Shown here: in pieces, positions 18,732 to 27,598 of the stretch
Position numbering within the stretch: position 1 is the first letter of the stretch
Layout of the letters: each line of letters starts with the position of its first letter
Assembly: GCF_051307055.1 (NCBI RefSeq)
Contig: NZ_CP149994.1
Span: 3,472,001-3,536,000, forward strand
Source of the DNA: Dryocola sp051307055
GTDB taxonomy: Bacteria; Pseudomonadota; Gammaproteobacteria; Enterobacterales; Enterobacteriaceae
Direction: 5' to 3'
DNA length: 64,000 bases
Translations under genes and position numbers: made by a program
Notes under the pieces: model-generated
What the model saw: the letters and a program-made list of their open reading frames with translations, nothing else
Database searches by the model: none
Told to the model about the DNA's origin: nothing

Positions 18732-18758
18732 TTATCGGCAGTTGGGCAACGTTCCGAA
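18732..18758 (-). promoter_or_regulatory. Candidate sigma-28 promoter of fliDST
   Basis: On the minus strand there is a perfect sigma-28 -10 box GCCGATAA (18732-18739). The position 15 bp upstream, where the -35 core TAAA is expected, reads TTCG, a poor match. It lies about 85 bp before the fliD start and points at it. Confidence 0.6.
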
Positions 18759-19183
18759 GGCCCATAAAACATTCCCTTTGCCTGTTCGATGAATAGAAGA
18801 AAAGATGCTGCCGCCTGTTTTTAACGCACCTCAGTCAATTACCCGATATGCCGGCAAAAATATGCACATTTCAAACCATGAAGTTCATCATCATCTTTGC
18901 CGCATATATTTATCACCTCTGGCGAACATTTCACCGCTCAGGAGAAAAAGCGCCCTGTCGGTTTACCAAAATAAATAATTCGCACAAATGAATGCATTTT
19001 ATACGCCATTTTAACCCTTAAAAACCATTAACTAAGCCTCATACCCTCTCTGGCGGCAGAGATAGCAGCACGACCAGCCTCATTTGCCAGAATTAAAGCG
19101 TTCCTGACCGGTTGCCTGTATAAAACCCAGAAAGCTCTTTTTCATTAAAGTTACGTAAATGGCAAAAATATGTCGAAAAATTT

Positions 19184-19210
19184 TTCAGAGATTTTTTTTC
19201 ACGCCGATAT
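19184..19210 (+). promoter_or_regulatory. Candidate sigma-28 promoter of the first fliC
   Basis: A -10 box GCCGATAT (19203-19210; consensus GCCGATAA) is preceded by a 15-bp T-rich spacer and a weak -35 core TTCA (19184-19187). Position and direction fit a class 3 flagellin promoter, and the same -10 box occurs at the equivalent place before the second fliC. Confidence 0.65.
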
Positions 19211-19302
19211 TCATATTATGCGAACGAAACGACGCATGAACACAGAGAATATCAGGTGGCACATTGAAGTGGCGCTAAATCAATAAAGATAGAGGAATAA
19301 AT

Positions 19303-20400
19303 ATGTCGCAGGTAATTAATACTAACGCCCTGAGCCTGGTTGCACAGAATAACCTGAACAAGTCCCAGAATGCGCTTGGCACGTCCATTGAACGTCTCTC
19401 TTCCGGTATGCGTATCAACAGCGCAAAAGACGATGCTGCAGGCCAGGCCATCAGCAACCGTTTCACCGCCAACATCACCGGTCTGACCCAGGCGTCCCGT
19501 AATGCGAACGACGGTATCTCCATGTCGCAGACCACCGAAGGCGCGCTGAACGAGGTGAATGATAACCTGCAGAATATTCGTCGCCTGGCCGTTCAGGCGC
19601 AGAACGGGACCAACTCCGACTCTGACCGCAAGTCCATCCAGGATGAAATCGACGCGCGTCTGGCTGAGATCAACCGTATCTCCGAGCAGACCGAGTTCAA
19701 CGGCGTGAAGGTGCTGAGCAAGGACCAGACGCTGGGGATTCAGGTGGGGGCCAACGATGGCCAGACGATTAATATCAAACTGAGCGAAACCAACGCCACC
19801 ACGCTGGGAATGGAAGGCTTCAATATTACTAAAGTGGCCACCAAAATTGACGCAGGGAGCACTATTGCCGATGGTGCTAAAACAAGTTCTGCACTGGATG
19901 ACGCACAATTGAAAGCGGCTAAAACCACCGCCTTTGGTGCAGACGGAAAGGGCGACATCTTTAAGCTGGAGGATGGTTCTTTCGCCGCCGTCGGCACTAA
20001 TGCTGCCGGTGATAAAGTCGCCGTCAAGATGACCGCAACTGTAGCAACTGATGGTGCTGCCGCCGCCTTTACCAAAGGCGCCGATCTGGATGCCGCTGTT
20101 CCTGCTGACGCAGCCGTGCTTATGCAGGTAAGCCCTATGTCATCCATTGATGATGCAATGGCCAGCGTTGATGAGATGCGCTCCGACCTGGGTGCCACCC
20201 AGAACCGTTTTGCTTCCGTTATCAGCAACCTGAACAGCACCGTCAACAACCTGTCTGAATCCCGCTCGCGTATCCTGGATGCGGACTTCGCCTCTGAAGT
20301 CTCCGAGATGAGCCGTGCGAACATCCTGCAGTCTGCCGGTATCTCCGTGCTGGCCCAGGCGAACCAGGTTCCGCAGAACGTGCTCTCCCTGCTGCGTTAA
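19303..20400 (+). CDS. fliC: Flagellin FliC, copy 1
   Basis: Flagellin builds the filament. The 365-aa product has conserved N-terminal D0/D1 helices (about 1-165: SQVINTNALSLVAQNNLNKS, then LSSGMRINSAKDDAAGQAI) and C-terminal D1/D0 helices (about 285-365, ending ANQVPQNVLSLLR). The middle (about 170-285) is Ala/Asp/Lys-rich and differs from copy 2. The short variable region implies a filament with a small outer domain. A GAGG ribosome site lies 8-11 bp before the ATG. The gene has its own sigma-28-like promoter and its own terminator, so it is a single-gene unit. Confidence 0.97.
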   Translation: MSQVINTNALSLVAQNNLNKSQNALGTSIERLSSGMRINSAKDDAAGQAISNRFTANITGLTQASRNANDGISMSQTTEGALNEVNDNLQNIRRLAVQAQNGTNSDSDRKSIQDEIDARLAEINRISEQTEFNGVKVLSKDQTLGIQVGANDGQTINIKLSETNATTLGMEGFNITKVATKIDAGSTIADGAKTSSALDDAQLKAAKTTAFGADGKGDIFKLEDGSFAAVGTNAAGDKVAVKMTATVATDGAAAAFTKGADLDAAVPADAAVLMQVSPMSSIDDAMASVDEMRSDLGATQNRFASVISNLNSTVNNLSESRSRILDADFASEVSEMSRANILQSAGISVLAQANQVPQNVLSLLR

Positions 20401-20420
20401 TTTTTAGCTCTCCCCGCAAA

Positions 20421-20446
20421 CCTGGCTCGCCCGAGCCGGGTTTTTT
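20421..20446 (+). terminator. Rho-independent terminator of fliC copy 1
   Basis: A 9-bp GC-rich stem (CCTGGCTCG / CGAGCCGGG, one G-T pair) with a CC loop is followed by TTTTTT. It lies 20 bp after the fliC stop. Confidence 0.92.
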
Positions 20447-20865
20447 ATTATCCTGTCGCATATTATTTAAACCGCGCTATTTATGTATGCTTATTCCTGG
20501 ATAGAAACCGCATAATAGCGGCAGTTCTGGCTGCGGATACCTGGAACAGCTCTCTGCTTACGCGTGCCATTATTTCTCAGTTCGCGCTACCGCTTTACGG
20601 ATCGTAAACCCATTACCTCAACAGCAATTATCTATCAGTGTTCTATTAACCTGCAAATAAAAGTAATAGCGGCAAAAGTGTCGCCATTTCATAAAATAGT
20701 AGCCCTTCGCATTTCACGATGAACAATAAAACAGCAGCCGAATAAAAAAAATCTTTAGCGAATTTGTTTCAGGCCGATATTTATATATATGCAGATAACG
20801 CATACATAACGATATTGGGCTCCGCATTCACACGGGGCTAAATCAATAAAGAAAGAGGAATAAAT
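20447..20865. other. Spacer between the two fliC genes
   Basis: This 419-bp AT-rich interval holds the second fliC promoter (20754-20780) and a leader whose last part (GCTAAATCAATAAAG, about 20837 on) repeats the leader of the first copy with one change. The rest does not resemble the region before copy 1 and shows no open reading frame worth calling. Confidence 0.6.
20754..20780 (+). promoter_or_regulatory. Candidate sigma-28 promoter of the second fliC
   Basis: The -10 box GCCGATAT (20773-20780) is identical to that of copy 1, with a 15-bp spacer to a -35 core TTTA (20754-20757). It lies about 85 bp before the ATG, as in copy 1. Confidence 0.65.
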
Positions 20866-21963
20866 ATGTCGCAGGTAATTAATACTAACGCCCTGAGCCT
20901 GGTTGCACAGAATAACCTGAACAAGTCCCAGAATGCGCTTGGCACGTCCATTGAACGTCTCTCTTCCGGTATGCGTATCAACAGCGCAAAAGACGATGCT
21001 GCAGGCCAGGCCATCAGCAACCGTTTCACCGCCAACATCACCGGTCTGACCCAGGCGTCCCGTAATGCGAACGACGGTATCTCCATGTCGCAGACCACCG
21101 AAGGCGCGCTGAACGAGGTGAATGATAACCTGCAGAATATTCGTCGCCTGACCGTTCAGGCGCAGAACGGGACCAACTCCGACTCTGACCGCAAGTCCAT
21201 CCAGGATGAAATCGACGCGCGTCTGGCTGAGATCAACCGTATCTCCGAGCAGACCGAGTTCAACGGCGTGAAGGTGCTGAGCAAGGACCAGACGCTGGGG
21301 ATTCAGGTGGGGGCCAACGATGGCCAGACGATTAATATCAACCTGAGCGAAACTAACGCCACCACGCTGGGAATGGAAGGTTTCAGCATCAGTAAAGGGG
21401 CCACCAAAATTGACGTGGGTGCAACCTTTAGCGATGGCGCTAAAACAAGTTCTGCACTGGATGATACAAAATTGAAAGCGGCTAAAGACACCGCCTTTGG
21501 TGCAGGCGGAAAGGGCGACATCTTTCAGCTGGAGGATGGCACTTTGGTCGCCGTAGGTACTGATGCTGCCGGTGAGAAAGTCGCCACCAAGATGACCACC
21601 ACTGTAGCAAATGATGGGGATCCCGCCGTCTTTGCCAAGGGCGCCGATCTGGACGCAACTAATCCTGCCGATGCAGTCGTCCTTGCGCAGGTAAATCCTC
21701 TGAGTGTGATTGATGAAGCGATGGCTAAAGTTGATGGAATGCGTTCCGACCTGGGTGCCACCCAGAACCGTTTTGCTTCCGTTATCAGCAACCTGAACAG
21801 CACCGTCAACAACCTGTCTGAATCCCGCTCGCGTATCCTGGATGCGGACTTCGCCTCTGAAGTCTCCGAGATGAGCCGCGCGAACATCCTGCAGTCTGCC
21901 GGTATCTCCGTGCTGGCTCAGGCGAACCAGGTTCCGCAGAACGTGCTCTCCCTGCTGCGTTAA
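20866..21963 (+). CDS. fliC: Flagellin FliC, copy 2
   Basis: This second flagellin gene encodes the same length, 365 aa. Residues 1-160 are identical to copy 1 except one Ala-to-Thr change (RRLTVQ), and the last 75 or so residues are identical. The region about 165-285 has many substitutions but keeps alignable length. It has an intact start, ribosome site, promoter and terminator, so nothing marks it as a pseudogene. Both could be made together and mixed in one filament; no invertible promoter or flagellin repressor gene is visible that would alternate them. Confidence 0.97.
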   Translation: MSQVINTNALSLVAQNNLNKSQNALGTSIERLSSGMRINSAKDDAAGQAISNRFTANITGLTQASRNANDGISMSQTTEGALNEVNDNLQNIRRLTVQAQNGTNSDSDRKSIQDEIDARLAEINRISEQTEFNGVKVLSKDQTLGIQVGANDGQTININLSETNATTLGMEGFSISKGATKIDVGATFSDGAKTSSALDDTKLKAAKDTAFGAGGKGDIFQLEDGTLVAVGTDAAGEKVATKMTTTVANDGDPAVFAKGADLDATNPADAVVLAQVNPLSVIDEAMAKVDGMRSDLGATQNRFASVISNLNSTVNNLSESRSRILDADFASEVSEMSRANILQSAGISVLAQANQVPQNVLSLLR

Positions 21964-21983
21964 TTTGTAGCTCTCCCCGCAAA

Positions 21984-22009
21984 CCTGGCTCGTCCGAGCC
22001 GGGTTTTTT
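21984..22009 (+). terminator. Rho-independent terminator of fliC copy 2
   Basis: The stem CCTGGCTCG / CGAGCCGGG with loop TC and six Ts copies the terminator of copy 1 with one loop base changed. Confidence 0.92.
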
Positions 22010-22208
22010 ATTATCCTGCCGGCGATTATTTAAATAGCCGTATTTACGCACGTTTATCCTGTTATTAACGTCTTGTACAAAAAGCAGCGCAGCTTTTATA
22101 ATAAAAACAATCAGCAGCTGGTCGGGCCAGGATTATATCACTCCTCTTTATTTTACTGGCTGGCTAATTCTGTTAATCACGCCATGAATTATGGCCAGGG
22201 CCATCAAT

Positions 22209-22979
22209 ATGTTGCATCCCTACCTTTGGGCCGTAAATAAATTTAATGCAGCGACAAATAAAGTTAATCTGAACGCCTGGCGGCAAATGGAAGCCTTCCC
22301 ATATATTCAGCCCGTTATCTGCGCTGCCACTCAGCGTTTAATCGGCGCAGAGGTCCTGCTGCGTTTCAGGGACTCACAGAGTCATGATTTGGCCGCCGAC
22401 ACAACTATTAATAAGCAGGCGCTGGATAAGTTTACGGTTAAATTAATTGACGAAGTGCATACCCGCTTTTATCCGCTGCGCAATAAACTGCCGCAGGGAT
22501 TTTTTTTCTCCTTCAATATTTGCGCCAGCCAGCTTAGCCAACCCGAGCTGAAAAAAACAGCCTGCAATTTCTCCGACGATTTTAATCTGATGCTGGAGGT
22601 CAACGAGCGCTCGATTGACGCGACAGAAGCCCCGATGCTCGACAGCATACAGGAGATGCGGAACGCAGGCATTCAGTTTGCCATAGATGATTTTGGCGCG
22701 GGCTGTGCGAGCCTGAAATACCTTGAGAAGATGGATTTTTGCCTGCTGAAGCTCAACCGCGACCTTACCCTTACTCATCAGGGCGAACTGCTCTATAAGA
22801 AGACGCTGTCGGCGCTGTCGGGCCTCGCCATTATGTTAGATATCAGACTGGGTGCCGAAGGCGTGCAAACTGGCGAGCAGGCGCGGCGCCTGGTTGAACG
22901 GGGCGTTAATCTGCTGCAGGGCAATTATTATTCCCGGCCGCTTACTGTAGAAACCTTTATCGTAAATTATGTTACCTAA
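22209..22979 (+). CDS. EAL-domain protein, putative c-di-GMP phosphodiesterase or flagellar regulator
   Basis: EAL domains hydrolyse cyclic di-GMP; degenerate ones such as YdiV instead bind proteins like FlhD. The start at 22209 (256 aa) has AGGG 8 bp upstream; an ATG at 22191 lacks a ribosome site. The whole protein is one stand-alone EAL domain. Most expected catalytic positions are present: E48 (in EVL rather than EAL), N103, E130, the pair D160/D161 (IDDFGAGCASL), K181, E217 and Q237. The second glutamate of the usual ExxE motif is Gln220. There is no membrane segment or sensor domain. It follows the flagellins and converges on cheW, which suggests a role in motility control; whether it is active is not decidable here. 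Confidence 0.85.
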   Translation: MLHPYLWAVNKFNAATNKVNLNAWRQMEAFPYIQPVICAATQRLIGAEVLLRFRDSQSHDLAADTTINKQALDKFTVKLIDEVHTRFYPLRNKLPQGFFFSFNICASQLSQPELKKTACNFSDDFNLMLEVNERSIDATEAPMLDSIQEMRNAGIQFAIDDFGAGCASLKYLEKMDFCLLKLNRDLTLTHQGELLYKKTLSALSGLAIMLDIRLGAEGVQTGEQARRLVERGVNLLQGNYYSRPLTVETFIVNYVT

Positions 22980-23010
22980 GCCGGCTGAAGCGACAGCGTG
23001 CTGAATAAAT

Positions 23011-23045
23011 AAAGCCTGCCGTTAATTCACTAACGACAGGCCTTT
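23011..23045. terminator. Stem-loop between the EAL gene and cheW
   Basis: An imperfect inverted repeat (AAAGCCTGCCGTTA / TAACGACAGGCCTTT) sits between the convergent stops at 22979 and 23065. It has A-rich and T-rich flanks and could end transcription in both directions. Confidence 0.65.
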
Positions 23046-23064
23046 GTAGGGCATGCAGCAGACT

Positions 23065-23571
23065 TTACTCGTGGATGGTTTCCACAATTTTTTCGACCAG
23101 CTCCATCTCTTCGCTGTTCAGCAGCTTTTCGATATCAACTAAAATCAGCATACGCTCATCAATGGTGCCCAGGCCCAGCAAATATTCGGTGGAAAGCGTA
23201 ACGGAAAAGTCCGGCGCCGGCCTAATCTGGCTGCTGTTCAATGAAATAACATCTGAGACGCCATCAACGATAATCCCCACTACGCGATCGGCAAAGTTCA
23301 GAATAATAATGACGGTGTTCGCATTGAATTCGGCAACCGGCAAATCAAACTTCACGCGTAAATCCACAATCGGCACTATTACACCGCGCAGGTTGGTCAC
23401 GCCCAGAATAAAGTCCGGCGTATTGGCAATACGCGTCACCCGGTCATAGCCGCGGATCTCCTGAACTTTGAGGATTTCAAGGCCATACTCTTCTTCACCG
23501 AGGGTAAATACCAGATACTCCTGGCCAATATTCTTTTCGTCAAACTGTTTTTCTGATGCTGTTAAACTCAT
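23065..23571 (-). CDS. cheW: CheW, receptor-kinase coupling protein
   Basis: CheW couples chemoreceptors to CheA in the polar array. I chose the ATG at 23571 (168 aa; E. coli 167), which has AAGG 7 bp upstream. The single CheW domain shows EYLVFTLGEEEYGLEILKVQ, TNLRGVIVPIVDLR and LSTEYLLGLGTIDERMLILV, all strongly enteric. It lies just after cheA in the mocha-type order motA-motB-cheA-cheW. Confidence 0.97.
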   Translation of the reverse strand: MSLTASEKQFDEKNIGQEYLVFTLGEEEYGLEILKVQEIRGYDRVTRIANTPDFILGVTNLRGVIVPIVDLRVKFDLPVAEFNANTVIIILNFADRVVGIIVDGVSDVISLNSSQIRPAPDFSVTLSTEYLLGLGTIDERMLILVDIEKLLNSEEMELVEKIVETIHE

Positions 23572-23581
23572 TCGCTCACCT

Positions 23582-25609
23582 TCACTCACTCAACACTAAG
23601 TTGTCGTTATTCATCATTCGCTTGTTTTTGCAAAGCGAGACCAGGGCGGCAACGTCCAGAATAAGCGCCACGCTGCCGTCGCCCAGGATAGTTGCCGCGG
23701 AAATACCCGGAACTTTGCGGTAGTTAAGCTCAAGGTTTTTTACTACCACCTGATGCTGGCCAATCAGCTGATCGACCAGCAGCGCATAGCGGTTACCCGC
23801 ACTTTGCAGGATCACCGCAACCCCTTCGCTGGCCTGCAGGGCGTCGCTGTTGATATCAAAAATCTGGTGCAGTTCGATAAGCGGCATATATTCGCCGCGG
23901 ACCTTTAACATCAGCTCGTCGCCCGCCATACGATACAGTTCGCTTTTGGTCGGTTTCAGGGACTCCATTACGGTACCGAGCGGCAGCACGTAAATTTCGT
24001 CGCCGACCTTCACCGACATGCCGTCAAGAATGGCGAGGGTCAACGGCAGAATAATGCGAATAGTGGAGCCTTTGTCCTGTTCGGATTTAATCTCTACATG
24101 CCCACCCATTTCCTGGATATTACGCCGCACCACGTCCATGCCAACGCCCCGTCCGGAAACGTCGGTCACTTTCTCGGCCGTTGAGAATCCGGCGGCAAAG
24201 ATCAGCATCCAGACGTCGTCGTCGCTCATGTTATCGCTAAGCTGCAGGCCCTGTGATTTGGCGCGCGCAAGGATCTTTTCACGGTTAAGCCCTGCCCCAT
24301 CGTCAATCACTTCAATAACGATGTTGCCGCCGTGGTGCTCGGCTGACAGAATCAGGTTGCCTTTCTCCGGCTTGCCTTTTTCCCGGCGAACCTCTGCCGA
24401 TTCAATACCGTGATCGAGGCTGTTACGCACCAGGTGGGTCAGCGGATCGATGATCCTTTCGATCAGGCTCTTATCCAGCTCGGCCGATCCGCCCTTTAAG
24501 GTCAGCTCTACTTCTTTATCGAGCTTGCCGGCAAGATCGTGCACCAGACGCGGGAAGCGGCTGAAGACGTACTCCATCGGCATCATGCGAATCGACATGA
24601 CCGACTCCTGCAGGTCACGCGCGTTGCGATCCATTTGGGCTATGCTGCTGATCAGCGTGTCGTGGATGGCCGGGTCGAGGGTGCCTGAAAGCTGCGACAG
24701 CATCGCCTGGGTGATGATCAGCTCGCCGACCTGGTTGATAATCTGATCGACCTTCTCCACCGCCACGCGAATGCTGCTTGACTCCGCGCTCTGCGTTCTG
24801 GCGGCAGGTTTAGGCCTGGACACCGCGGGTTTCGCCGGCTGCTGCACGCTGACTTCAGTCGGTTTTTCCACCACGGCAGGCGCGCCTTTTTCAGCGCTTT
24901 TGACCACGGCCGGCGGGCTTGCCTGCGACTCCTCTGCCGTAATCTCAATTTGTTCAGGTTCAATCACAAAACAGAGCACGGCGAAAATATCGTCCGGGGA
25001 GGTTGTGGTGCGCAGCCGGGCCACAACTTTATCGTCAGAAAGCTCGTGGCCTTCCAGCTCACCAAGGTTTTCCAGCTCTGCAAGCAGAAGCGGACTTTCC
25101 GCCTCTTTAAGACCGCTAAGCGTAATCTTCAGTAAGGGCTGCGCATTCTCTGCGGCGGCTGGTTCAGCCGGAGCCGCCACAGCCGGCGCCGGAGCGGCGA
25201 CCGTACCGCCTTCCTTGTGGGCTTTGGCCTCAAGCGCAATCTGCCGCAAAGCATCACAGATATACCTGAAGCTTTCCTGGTCAGGCTCCTGGGATGATTT
25301 ATACGCGTCAAGCTGCTCTTGCATGATGTCTTTACTCTCCAGAAACAGGTTAATGATATCGCTGTTGAGCGGAAGCTCGCCGCAGCGGGCATCATCCAGC
25401 AAATTCTCCATTAAGTGCGTGGTCTCCTGTAACACGCTAAAACCGAACGTTCCGGCTCCGCCTTTAATAGAGTGTGCCGCGCGGAAAATTGCATTCATCA
25501 TCTCCTTGTCCGGGCTGGCACAATCCAGCTCTAAAAGATGCCGCTCCATATCAGCCAGTAATTCATCTGCTTCGGCAAAGAAAGTCTGATAAAAATCACT
25601 TACGTCCAT
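23582..25609 (-). CDS. cheA: CheA, chemotaxis sensor histidine kinase
   Basis: CheA autophosphorylates on receptor command and passes phosphate to CheY and CheB. The ATG at 25609 (675 aa) has AAGG 9 bp upstream; a TTG three codons earlier is too close to that site. Domains: P1 with phospho-acceptor H46 (RAAHSIKGGAGTFGF); P2 CheY/CheB-binding domain (about 155-230); an Ala/Pro-rich linker; P3 dimer helices; P4 kinase with N-box HLVRNSLDHGIES, G1 VIDDGAGL and G2 GRGVGMDVV; P5 CheW-like domain from about 535. It overlaps motB by 14 bp. Confidence 0.97.
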   Translation of the reverse strand: MDVSDFYQTFFAEADELLADMERHLLELDCASPDKEMMNAIFRAAHSIKGGAGTFGFSVLQETTHLMENLLDDARCGELPLNSDIINLFLESKDIMQEQLDAYKSSQEPDQESFRYICDALRQIALEAKAHKEGGTVAAPAPAVAAPAEPAAAENAQPLLKITLSGLKEAESPLLLAELENLGELEGHELSDDKVVARLRTTTSPDDIFAVLCFVIEPEQIEITAEESQASPPAVVKSAEKGAPAVVEKPTEVSVQQPAKPAVSRPKPAARTQSAESSSIRVAVEKVDQIINQVGELIITQAMLSQLSGTLDPAIHDTLISSIAQMDRNARDLQESVMSIRMMPMEYVFSRFPRLVHDLAGKLDKEVELTLKGGSAELDKSLIERIIDPLTHLVRNSLDHGIESAEVRREKGKPEKGNLILSAEHHGGNIVIEVIDDGAGLNREKILARAKSQGLQLSDNMSDDDVWMLIFAAGFSTAEKVTDVSGRGVGMDVVRRNIQEMGGHVEIKSEQDKGSTIRIILPLTLAILDGMSVKVGDEIYVLPLGTVMESLKPTKSELYRMAGDELMLKVRGEYMPLIELHQIFDINSDALQASEGVAVILQSAGNRYALLVDQLIGQHQVVVKNLELNYRKVPGISAATILGDGSVALILDVAALVSLCKNKRMMNNDNLVLSE

Positions 25610-26576
25610 CTTGCTCAACCTTCTCCTGGTTTAGTGTTGCGGGTCCCGTTTGCACAATCTCTTTTCCTTCTGGGGAGGCCATCGCCTTTAGCTGCTCTTC
25701 AAGCTGTTCTGTCTCTTGCTCAGCCGAAATTGTGCTTTGTGAAGTATATTCCTGTCTGATGTTTGCCTCTTTTTCCTGGCTGAGTACCAGGATGCTGATA
25801 CGTCGGTTAGACGGATCGTTGGGCTGGGTATTTTCCAGCGCCATAATGTCTGCCGTACCCGCCACACGCATGAACTTATTGGACGCAAGGCCCGCGCTAA
25901 CCAGCGTGCGGCGCGAAGCGTTAGCGCGATCTGCAGAAAGCTCCCAGTTGCTGTACCCGGTACCGCTTCCGGGATACGGCAAGGAGTCTGTATGCCCGGT
26001 GAGGCTGATATGGTTGGTTAAATCATTAAGTACCGGCGCCAGACTCTGGAGAATGCCAAGCATGTAGGGTTCCAGCTGCACGCTACCGACCCGGAACATC
26101 GGCCGGTCCTGGGTGTCGAGAATTTGAATAAGCAGACCATCATCGCTTAACGACAGGCGCAGGTTGACGGCGTAATTGCTCAAGCGGGGATCGTTCTTGA
26201 TCAGGTTTTCCAGCCTATCAAGCGTACGCTTTAAACTTTTATCGTTCTTTTTACGATCGATTTTTTTCAGCGTCTCCTTAATGACCTCACCCTCTTGCTT
26301 GATGAGATTATCGCCGCCGCCGGGGATCACGCTGTCGCTCAGGCTGTCTTTATTACCCTGGCTTAGCGCGGCCTTGAGCGGCATATTGAAATATTCCGAG
26401 ATCTGCTGACGCTGCTTCGGCGTAGCCGTTGCCAGCAGCCACATCACCAGAAAGAAAGCAAACATCGCCGTCATAAAATCCGCATAGGCAATTTTCCATG
26501 AGCCGCCGTGATGGCCGCCGTGCTTATTGCCTTTTCGCCTGCGAACGATGATTACTGGCTTATCATTTTTACTCAT
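25596..26576 (-). CDS. motB: MotB, stator protein binding peptidoglycan
   Basis: MotB pairs with MotA in the proton-driven stator and anchors it to the cell wall. The 326-aa product (E. coli 308) has a cytoplasmic basic N-terminus rich in His and Gly, one membrane helix (about 30-50) carrying the proton-binding Asp33 (YADFMTAMFAFFLVMWLL), a periplasmic plug region, and an OmpA-like peptidoglycan-binding domain (about 150-275, with LTGHTDSLPY and NWELSADRANASRR). The C-terminal tail is longer than usual and Glu/Gln-rich. It overlaps motA by 4 bp. Confidence 0.97.
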   Translation of the reverse strand: MSKNDKPVIIVRRRKGNKHGGHHGGSWKIAYADFMTAMFAFFLVMWLLATATPKQRQQISEYFNMPLKAALSQGNKDSLSDSVIPGGGDNLIKQEGEVIKETLKKIDRKKNDKSLKRTLDRLENLIKNDPRLSNYAVNLRLSLSDDGLLIQILDTQDRPMFRVGSVQLEPYMLGILQSLAPVLNDLTNHISLTGHTDSLPYPGSGTGYSNWELSADRANASRRTLVSAGLASNKFMRVAGTADIMALENTQPNDPSNRRISILVLSQEKEANIRQEYTSQSTISAEQETEQLEEQLKAMASPEGKEIVQTGPATLNQEKVEQDGRK

Positions 26577-27469
26577 GAGGAGCTATCCGAAGCTCCACTG
26601 GCGGAGGCGGAGGCGGATTTCACCTGACGAACATGCTCCTCAAGTTCCAGGAAAGTAGGACGTTCAGTGGTGAATAAAATTTTGCGACCGAACTCAACGG
26701 CAATCTGTGGCGCGTAACCGTGGAGGCTGGAAAGAAGCGTGATCTTAATACACTGCAGCACCTTAATCTGCTCGCTGCTTTTCTGGCGCAGGAGGCTGGC
26801 CAGCGGTGAAACGAAGCCATAGGCCAGCAATATCCCGAGGAAGGTTCCTACCATCGCGTGGGCAATCAGCTCACCCATTTCAGCCGCAGGCCTGTCCGCT
26901 GAAGCCAGGGCATTTACCACGCCCATCACCGCACCAACGATACCAAACGCCGGAAGAGCATCCCCTACTTGAGTAATGCTGCTGGCCGGGCCTTCATGTT
27001 CGTGTTCACAGGTTTCAATTTCTTCATCCATCAATGCTTCCATCTCAAAAGCACTCATGTTGCCGCTGATCATCAGGCGCAGGTAATCGAGCATAAAGTT
27101 CATCAGCACGGGGTCGGCCATCAGCCGGGGATAAGCGGAAAAAATGGTGCTGTTTTGCGGATCTTCGATATCATTTTCCAGAGATATCATCCCGCTCTGG
27201 CGGCTTTTATTCAGCAACAGGTACATCGCCCCGATAAGATCCATGCACAGGGCTTTGTTATAGGACGACCCCTTCATTAGATGCGGAAAAGCCTTCAACG
27301 TCGCCTTAATGGATTTACCATTGTTACCGACGATAAATGCGCCAACGGCCGCTCCGCCAATAATGAGCAGCTCAATCGGTTGATAGAGCACCCCCAAGTG
27401 TCCGCCAGATAAGGCATATCCACCAAATACGGTCAGCATGACGACCAGATAACCAACGATGACTAACAC
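26573..27469 (-). CDS. motA: MotA, stator proton-channel protein
   Basis: MotA forms the proton channel with MotB and pushes on FliG. The 298-aa product has four hydrophobic segments (about 2-22, 32-50, 170-190, 200-222) and the family motifs GALIAHAMVGTFLGILLAYG-like (GELIAHAMVGTFLGILLAYG) and EALMDEEIE. The start is GTG at 27469: an ATG two bases upstream is out of frame and hits a stop at once, and AAGGAG lies 5 bp before the GTG. E. coli motA, as I recall, also uses GTG. I found no convincing sigma-28 box in the 129 bp up to flhC. Confidence 0.96.
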   Translation of the reverse strand: MLVIVGYLVVMLTVFGGYALSGGHLGVLYQPIELLIIGGAAVGAFIVGNNGKSIKATLKAFPHLMKGSSYNKALCMDLIGAMYLLLNKSRQSGMISLENDIEDPQNSTIFSAYPRLMADPVLMNFMLDYLRLMISGNMSAFEMEALMDEEIETCEHEHEGPASSITQVGDALPAFGIVGAVMGVVNALASADRPAAEMGELIAHAMVGTFLGILLAYGFVSPLASLLRQKSSEQIKVLQCIKITLLSSLHGYAPQIAVEFGRKILFTTERPTFLELEEHVRQVKSASASASGASDSSS

Positions 27470-27598
27470 ATAAACTCCTTACTGAAATAAACTCTTCATC
27501 GTCCCTTTATGACGGGTCACCGGGCCTTCGCGCGCGGTAATCCTCATACCTTCATGGTGACGAGAGGGTCGTTATGTCCTTATGATGACCTGCAGTTA

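Larger units (their letters stand above)
18650..19302. other. Divergent fliD/fliC control region
   Basis: This 653-bp AT-rich interval separates fliD from the first fliC. It contains a sigma-28-like promoter for each direction (entered separately). The first fliC promoter lies about 90 bp before its gene, leaving a long untranslated leader; the last 40 bp of that leader are almost identical to those before the second fliC. I see no gene in the rest. Confidence 0.6.

Noticed and set aside
19252..19908. Minus-strand open frames antisense to both fliC copies
   Set aside because: The same 86-codon frame appears in both copies only because the flagellin 5' ends are identical; no ribosome site or recognisable product.
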